11,143 bases of DNA, from NCBI GenBank assembly GCA_028565635.1, contig JAOXYB010055946.1, forward strand, positions 1 to 11,143. Reading direction: 5' to 3'. This DNA is from Phoronis ovalis (taxonomy: Eukaryota; Phoronida; Phoronidae). The position numbers were made by a program, and so were the translations under genes. This document shows positions 8,221 to 11,143 of the stretch, one piece after another. A model generated the notes under the pieces. That model was not told where the DNA came from. It saw nothing but the letters and a program-made list of their open reading frames with translations, and ran no database searches. How positions within the stretch are numbered: position 1 is the stretch's first letter; the number at the start of each line of letters is the position of its first letter.

Positions 8221-9554
8221 GATGTAATGTCCACAGTAAACACAGGTTGTTTGGTGCACATTTCAGAGTTGATGTTATTGAAGCCTATACACAGGTATGT
8301 GAATGGTATGTCTTTATGGTTGGTAGGTATGCATTCCAGTTGATGAGGATTTGTTTTGACATAACTAACCTCTTAATTAGCCAGAAATATCAATTCTACA
8401 AAAGTTAAAAAACTTGGATGCCACTGAAAGAATTAAAGTTAAAGTTAGCATTTATCAATGTGACATTGAATTATTTTGACACAATAATGTTGAGTGTATT
8501 TTCTACAATGATAGTCTAGATGGTACATCACACCAAACTATTGCTTTATTGATAACTACTAAATTATGGTAACTATTTCTACTATACATACAAATTATAT
8601 AAATATTCATAATATGTTATTGTAGAAGAAAAAAATTTGAAATTTCACATTGACTGTCCAAGTTGCCATTGGTATAGTCTCCACTGTTTTTGTAGAATTT
8701 TATCTTGAATTATTTTTCATAAAGACATATTCTCTATGTTGTTCTTTGAATGAGCCATTGTATCCTAAACTTGCTTGTTTCTGCAATTTTTTAGATAATG
8801 TGCACATCTTGTGGTTTGTTTTATGTAAGTATCCTGCTGCTTAACATAACTTGGATTTTATCTGTCAGGAACCTAGTTTATAGTGCAAGTTGTTAGAGAC
8901 AGTAGAAATGATAATTTTAGTACTTGATGAGATTTTATCTTATGACAAAGAGTGCACATTTGGGGCCTCCCACCCATCCAAGCGTTTATGTATTGAAGGT
9001 GCCTGCAGACAAATTTTTGTCATCACATTAATTTATAATTTGGATATTAAATATAACTAAATGCCAACTTGCAACAGGGACTTGCTGAATGCACCATAAT
9101 TAATATAATTTTTCAGAAACTGCTAGTCTTTTCTAGGAGCTAAATGAGCTTTAACTAGGTTTCCAAGGTAATGATGATCTAATTTGTCATGCCTGTTTCA
9201 GTGCCTACTATATAGACTATACCTTCGTGGTTGACAAAACATATTATTAGTAGCTTTCTTGAAACCATGGCTATAGTCTCAGAACCATTTTACTATTTTA
9301 TGTGGAGATCGAGCTAACTGTAAGGTCAGTTTTTAAGAACAGCTTTATTACTGTTGTAATGAAATTATAGATGATTCTATTTAGCAATATGTTAAAGTGC
9401 AAGATATTGACAAAGTATATATTATGTTGTGTAGAACTTTTGGCATGCAATGATTATGTGAATGTTAAAGACTTCCTCTCTGCTGAATAATTGATTCAAT
9501 TTCCAAGACATTTGAGTGTAATATAAATAGCTGTAGAAATGGCACAAGATTTAC
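8221..9554. other. AT-rich, CpG-poor stretch without genes
   Basis: Only four CpGs were seen between 8221 and 9554, the poorest part of the window. G exceeds C on the + strand here. No open frame is credible apart from the - strand frame that enters it from 9800 and ends at 9465. It is plausibly intron or UTR. Confidence 0.45.
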
Positions 9555-9705
9555 CTGAGGAGCAAAACTGTTTGAAGAAGTGAGTCTCGATGATGATTTA
9601 TCTAAAAGCCTTCGAGGGGGGGGATTAGTTGTTGTGGGTTGAAACAAAAATATAGATTTGAAGTCAATTTCAATAGTAGAGATCAGTAGAAATCTTAACC
9701 ATCTG
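9555..9705 (-). CDS. Candidate internal exon with a Pro/Ser/Thr-rich segment
   Basis: On the - strand the frame is open from 9800 to 9465 (about 111 codons) with no ATG. Within it, an acceptor-like GGTTTTCTCCAG ends at 9706 and a donor CAG/GTAAAT has its GT at 9554-9553, giving a 151-base exon. Its second half encodes a Pro-, Thr-, Ser- and Arg-rich stretch (QPTTTNPPPRRLL then SSSRLTSSNSF), the composition of a disordered protein region and unlike the hydrophobic chance frames elsewhere; a C8 run supplies the prolines. The first half is ordinary AT-rich sequence. I recognise no family. Chance cannot be excluded. Confidence 0.2.
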
Positions 9706-10132
9706 CTGGAGAAAACCTTTAACTGGATCTGGAATGTGTTATTGTAGTCACATATTACTTTAAATGTTACATTAAAACCATGTTGAAAGATAGATTGGGC
9801 TCAGTCTAAATAAAATTGCTTATCTTTGTACATTTTTTTTTCCAAACTGACATTTTTCTTCTGTAATTGCCTGAAGTGATAATAAATAATTGTAAGTTTA
9901 TTCAACTGTGTAACATATATTAATATATTTAGAAATTTAAATAGGTAATAGTTTTGATGCTAAATTCCAATTTTATATATTTCTTATTTGTTTAGTAAAA
10001 GTGATTGATTTATTGATAATACTGTTATAAATGAAGAAATAAGAATAAAATTGTAAACTTGCATTATATTGCATCCTCATATAATTAGTCCATCTTTAGC
10101 CTGTACACAGCCTAGTAGAAAAATAACAGAAC
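9706..10132. other. AT-rich stretch without genes
   Basis: Apart from the left parts of - strand open frames, nothing is recognised. A T9 run lies near 9832 and no CpG was found between about 9620 and 10180. AATAAA words on the + strand near 9810 and 9882 lack a clear downstream GU element. Confidence 0.45.
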
Positions 10133-10255
10133 CTGCACTGATAAAATAGCTTGAGCCACCCTTGTAGACAGAGGGTTCTTCGTGAATAACATTGGCAGTC
10201 TCAACAGAATGGTTAAGTTTTAATTTAATGACATAGATATCATTAAATTTGATGT
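10133..10255 (-). CDS. Candidate internal exon, function unknown
   Basis: On the - strand an acceptor-like CTCATATTGTCAG ends at 10256, and the following 123 bases are open in one frame to GCAG before a weak donor GTTCTG. The residues are mixed, with alternating hydrophobic and charged positions (KFNDIYVIKLKLNH) and an acidic centre (VIHEEPSVYKGGSSYF), which looks more protein-like than most frames here. Reading on past the weak donor adds a hydrophobic segment and ends in a stop near 10077. I recognise no family, and the weak donor lowers confidence. Confidence 0.2.
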
Positions 10256-10272
10256 CTGACAATATGAGAACT

Positions 10273-10373
10273 GGACATCTCGCCAAAAACAAAATTTACA
10301 ACCAAGACAACTCAATGAAAAAAAGATGAGGGGTCAGACAACTCACCGAATTTGGATTTTTGGTGATTTGTCC
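10273..10373. repeat. Short inverted-repeat element with periodic GACAACTC motif
   Basis: The left end GGACATCTCGCCAAAAAC (from 10273) is an imperfect inverted repeat of the right end TTTTTGGTGATTTGTCC (to 10373), with about 18 matches over 24 positions. Inside, GACATCTCGCC (10274), GACAACTCAATG (10306) and GACAACTCACCG (10337) recur with spacings of 32 and 31 bases. It resembles repeats built on GGCGAGTTGTC-like words that I recall from marine invertebrate genomes; that is unverified memory. No target-site duplication was found. Its left end overlaps the start of a - strand open frame, so that frame's first residues are repeat-derived. Confidence 0.5.
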
Positions 10374-10800
10374 AACATATTAAATCAAAATTGAGTAGCG
10401 TAAGATTATTAGATATACCTTACATATGGTAATATATGACTTATATCTATACATGTTACGACATTTTTAGTGCTTTTATTAGTACACTTGATACAAAGGT
10501 TGTTGGATAACTTGGCGATTACTGGAAAATTACCAGGGCCAATTACGCCATAACATCTGTAGCTATTTTTTTAAACAAGAGTATCTCAAATGATATAAAA
10601 ATTGGAAATAACTGGAAATGTCAAATTTAAAAAACCATGTGAACAAAAATATAGTTTCAAATAAAAAGGTAAGCTCAGATTCCAGAGCAAGCAACCATTA
10701 TTGACTAAAACCTTATATAGCTAATGGAAGCCACAAAGTTACGCGATTCACAGAAAAACTTCTAAATAAGGGTTGTAATTTCTGCAAAGCACCAAGTAGG
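10374..10800. other. AT-rich stretch between two repeats
   Basis: No open frame. A CTGGAAAATTACCAG near-palindrome at about 10521-10535 is flanked by GGCGATTAC and AATTACGCC, giving a wider imperfect dyad from about 10515 to 10549 that may be a remnant of the neighbouring GGCGA-type repeat. CpG density is intermediate. Confidence 0.4.
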
Positions 10801-10811
10801 TGGTCAATTTT

Positions 10812-10843
10812 TATGCCCATCCACATAGTGGTGGATGGGTATA
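10812..10843. repeat. Hairpin at the left edge of the CpG-rich repeat
   Basis: TATGCCCATCCAC at 10812-10824 pairs with GTGGATGGGTATA at 10831-10843: 13 base pairs including one G-T wobble, with a six-base loop. It sits where composition changes, as a terminal or subterminal hairpin of a mobile element would. Confidence 0.75.
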
Positions 10844-10945
10844 TTGTCGTAGTGTAGTCGTCGTTGTATGTAACACTTTCTTTGTCTCGCGATAACAGCT
10901 TCAGTTTTTACCCGATTGGTTTCGTATTCGGCACAGGGTAAATAC

Positions 10946-10979
10946 AGGTCAAAGTGCAGGACACTTGTACTTTTGACCT
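10946..10979. repeat. Second hairpin in the CpG-rich repeat
   Basis: AGGTCAAA at 10946-10953 is the exact inverse of TTTGACCT at 10972-10979. Pairing can continue inward, past one bulged base, with GTGC against GTAC. The loop is about nine bases. Confidence 0.65.
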
Positions 10980-10993
10980 CGATTACTTCCAAT

Positions 10994-11012
10994 ATGGCCG
11001 ACTGGTGGCCAT
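10994..11012. repeat. Third hairpin in the CpG-rich repeat
   Basis: ATGGCC at 10994-10999 pairs with GGCCAT at 11007-11012 around a seven-base loop, only 14 bases after the previous hairpin. Confidence 0.55.
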
Positions 11013-11143
11013 GTTTGTTCCCGAGAGGGTACGTAACAATAAGTCTATAGACGCGAAGACGAAGCACTACCTGGACGATTCAAAGGTGGTTATAGGAAGG
11101 CCATAGATTGGTGGGTCGCTTAGGCTAGGTGACATTTTAAAAT

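Larger units (their letters stand above)
10801..11143. mobile_element. CpG-rich interspersed repeat candidate, runs off the window
   Basis: From about 10801 the composition changes sharply: 17 CpGs in 343 bases (about 5 per 100, ten times the central domain) and higher GC. Three hairpins follow one another: 10812-10843, 10946-10979 and 10994-11012. A - strand frame of 87 codons (10804-11067) crosses all three and is better explained as repeat sequence than as a gene. The wording (CGATAACAGC..., GGTCAAAGTGCAGG..., CCAATATGGCC) recalls abundant non-coding repeats of marine invertebrates; I cannot name the family. The left edge is placed at the first hairpin; the right edge may lie outside the window. 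High CpG suggests a young or poorly methylated insertion, or alternatively a promoter-like element. Confidence 0.45.

Noticed and set aside
1040-9446. 13-mer AGAACTTTTGGCA present near 1040 and near 9434
   Set aside because: About one shared 13-mer pair is expected by chance in 11 kb, and flanking bases do not match.
9616-9623. G8 run as a G-quadruplex
   Set aside because: A single run without further G-runs nearby cannot form an intramolecular quadruplex.
6927-10335. GACCCCTCATC near 6928 and its inverse near 10325
   Set aside because: An 11-base match with no extension; expected by chance.
10946-10979. AGGTCA/TGACCT pair as a nuclear-receptor response element
   Set aside because: The half-sites are more than 20 bases apart and are better explained as arms of a hairpin within a repeat.
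10990-10998. CCAATATGG as a CArG box
   Set aside because: It has five A/T bases between CC and GG; the consensus needs six.
10804-11067. 87-codon - frame as a gene
   Set aside because: It crosses three hairpins in a CpG-rich repeat candidate, so the open frame is more likely a property of the repeat; no domain recognised.
1-11143. tRNA, rRNA, CRISPR array, bacterial operons, known microRNA seeds
   Set aside because: No cloverleaf, no rRNA-like conserved blocks, no array of regular repeats and spacers, no ribosome-binding-site plus ORF pattern, and none of the few conserved animal microRNAs I checked for was seen.

Overview
The window looks like non-coding or very sparsely coding DNA from a eukaryote with a compact-to-medium AT-rich genome, most likely a marine invertebrate. 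The reasons are the AT richness on both strands, stop codons in every frame throughout, no operon-like gene packing, scattered AATAAA signals, splice-site-like junctions, strong CpG depletion over most of the length, and at least one well-formed non-autonomous DNA transposon. The style of the repeats (GGGGTACTC-type transposon ends, a structured repeat at the right end) recalls repeats common in marine invertebrates such as hemichordates, amphioxus, molluscs or cnidarians. That is memory-based and weak. No gene could be named with confidence, and there is no tRNA, rRNA, CRISPR array or recognisable protein domain.

Layout. Positions 1-1140 are AT-rich but keep a roughly normal CpG density (about 25 CpGs by eye). 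They hold a short hairpin (445-475) and a GC-richer patch bounded by inverted repeats (619-763). Positions 1141-10270 form a CpG-poor domain, with about 45 CpGs in 9.1 kb against roughly 260 expected from base composition. Inside it lie an open frame that could be a terminal coding exon (1523-1855), a 27-bp local duplication (2194-2247), a good poly(A)-signal arrangement (3036), several weak exon candidates on either strand, and the clearest feature of the window: a 294-bp transposon-like element at 5991-6284. That element has terminal inverted repeats and a perfect 8-bp target-site duplication, as in hAT-type MITEs. From 10273 to the right edge CpGs return. This part holds a ~101-bp inverted-repeat element built on a 31-32-bp periodic GACAACTC-like motif (10273-10373) and a CpG-rich interspersed-repeat candidate containing three successive hairpins (10801 to the window end).

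How the parts fit. The CpG-poor middle with CpG-normal edges is what a germline-methylated gene body (intron and/or long 3' UTR) gives in invertebrates with mosaic methylation, so the window may lie across one transcription unit. Direction is unresolved. G exceeds C on the + strand at about 7.3-9.4 kb and the 1523-1855 frame is on +, but three exon candidates with fair splice sites (4160-4237, 9555-9705, 10133-10255) are on the - strand. All exon calls are low confidence: in sequence this AT-rich, a few open frames of about 90-110 codons are expected by chance. I found no convincing undescribed biological system; the most checkable observations are the transposon, the CpG domain and the structured repeat at the right end.
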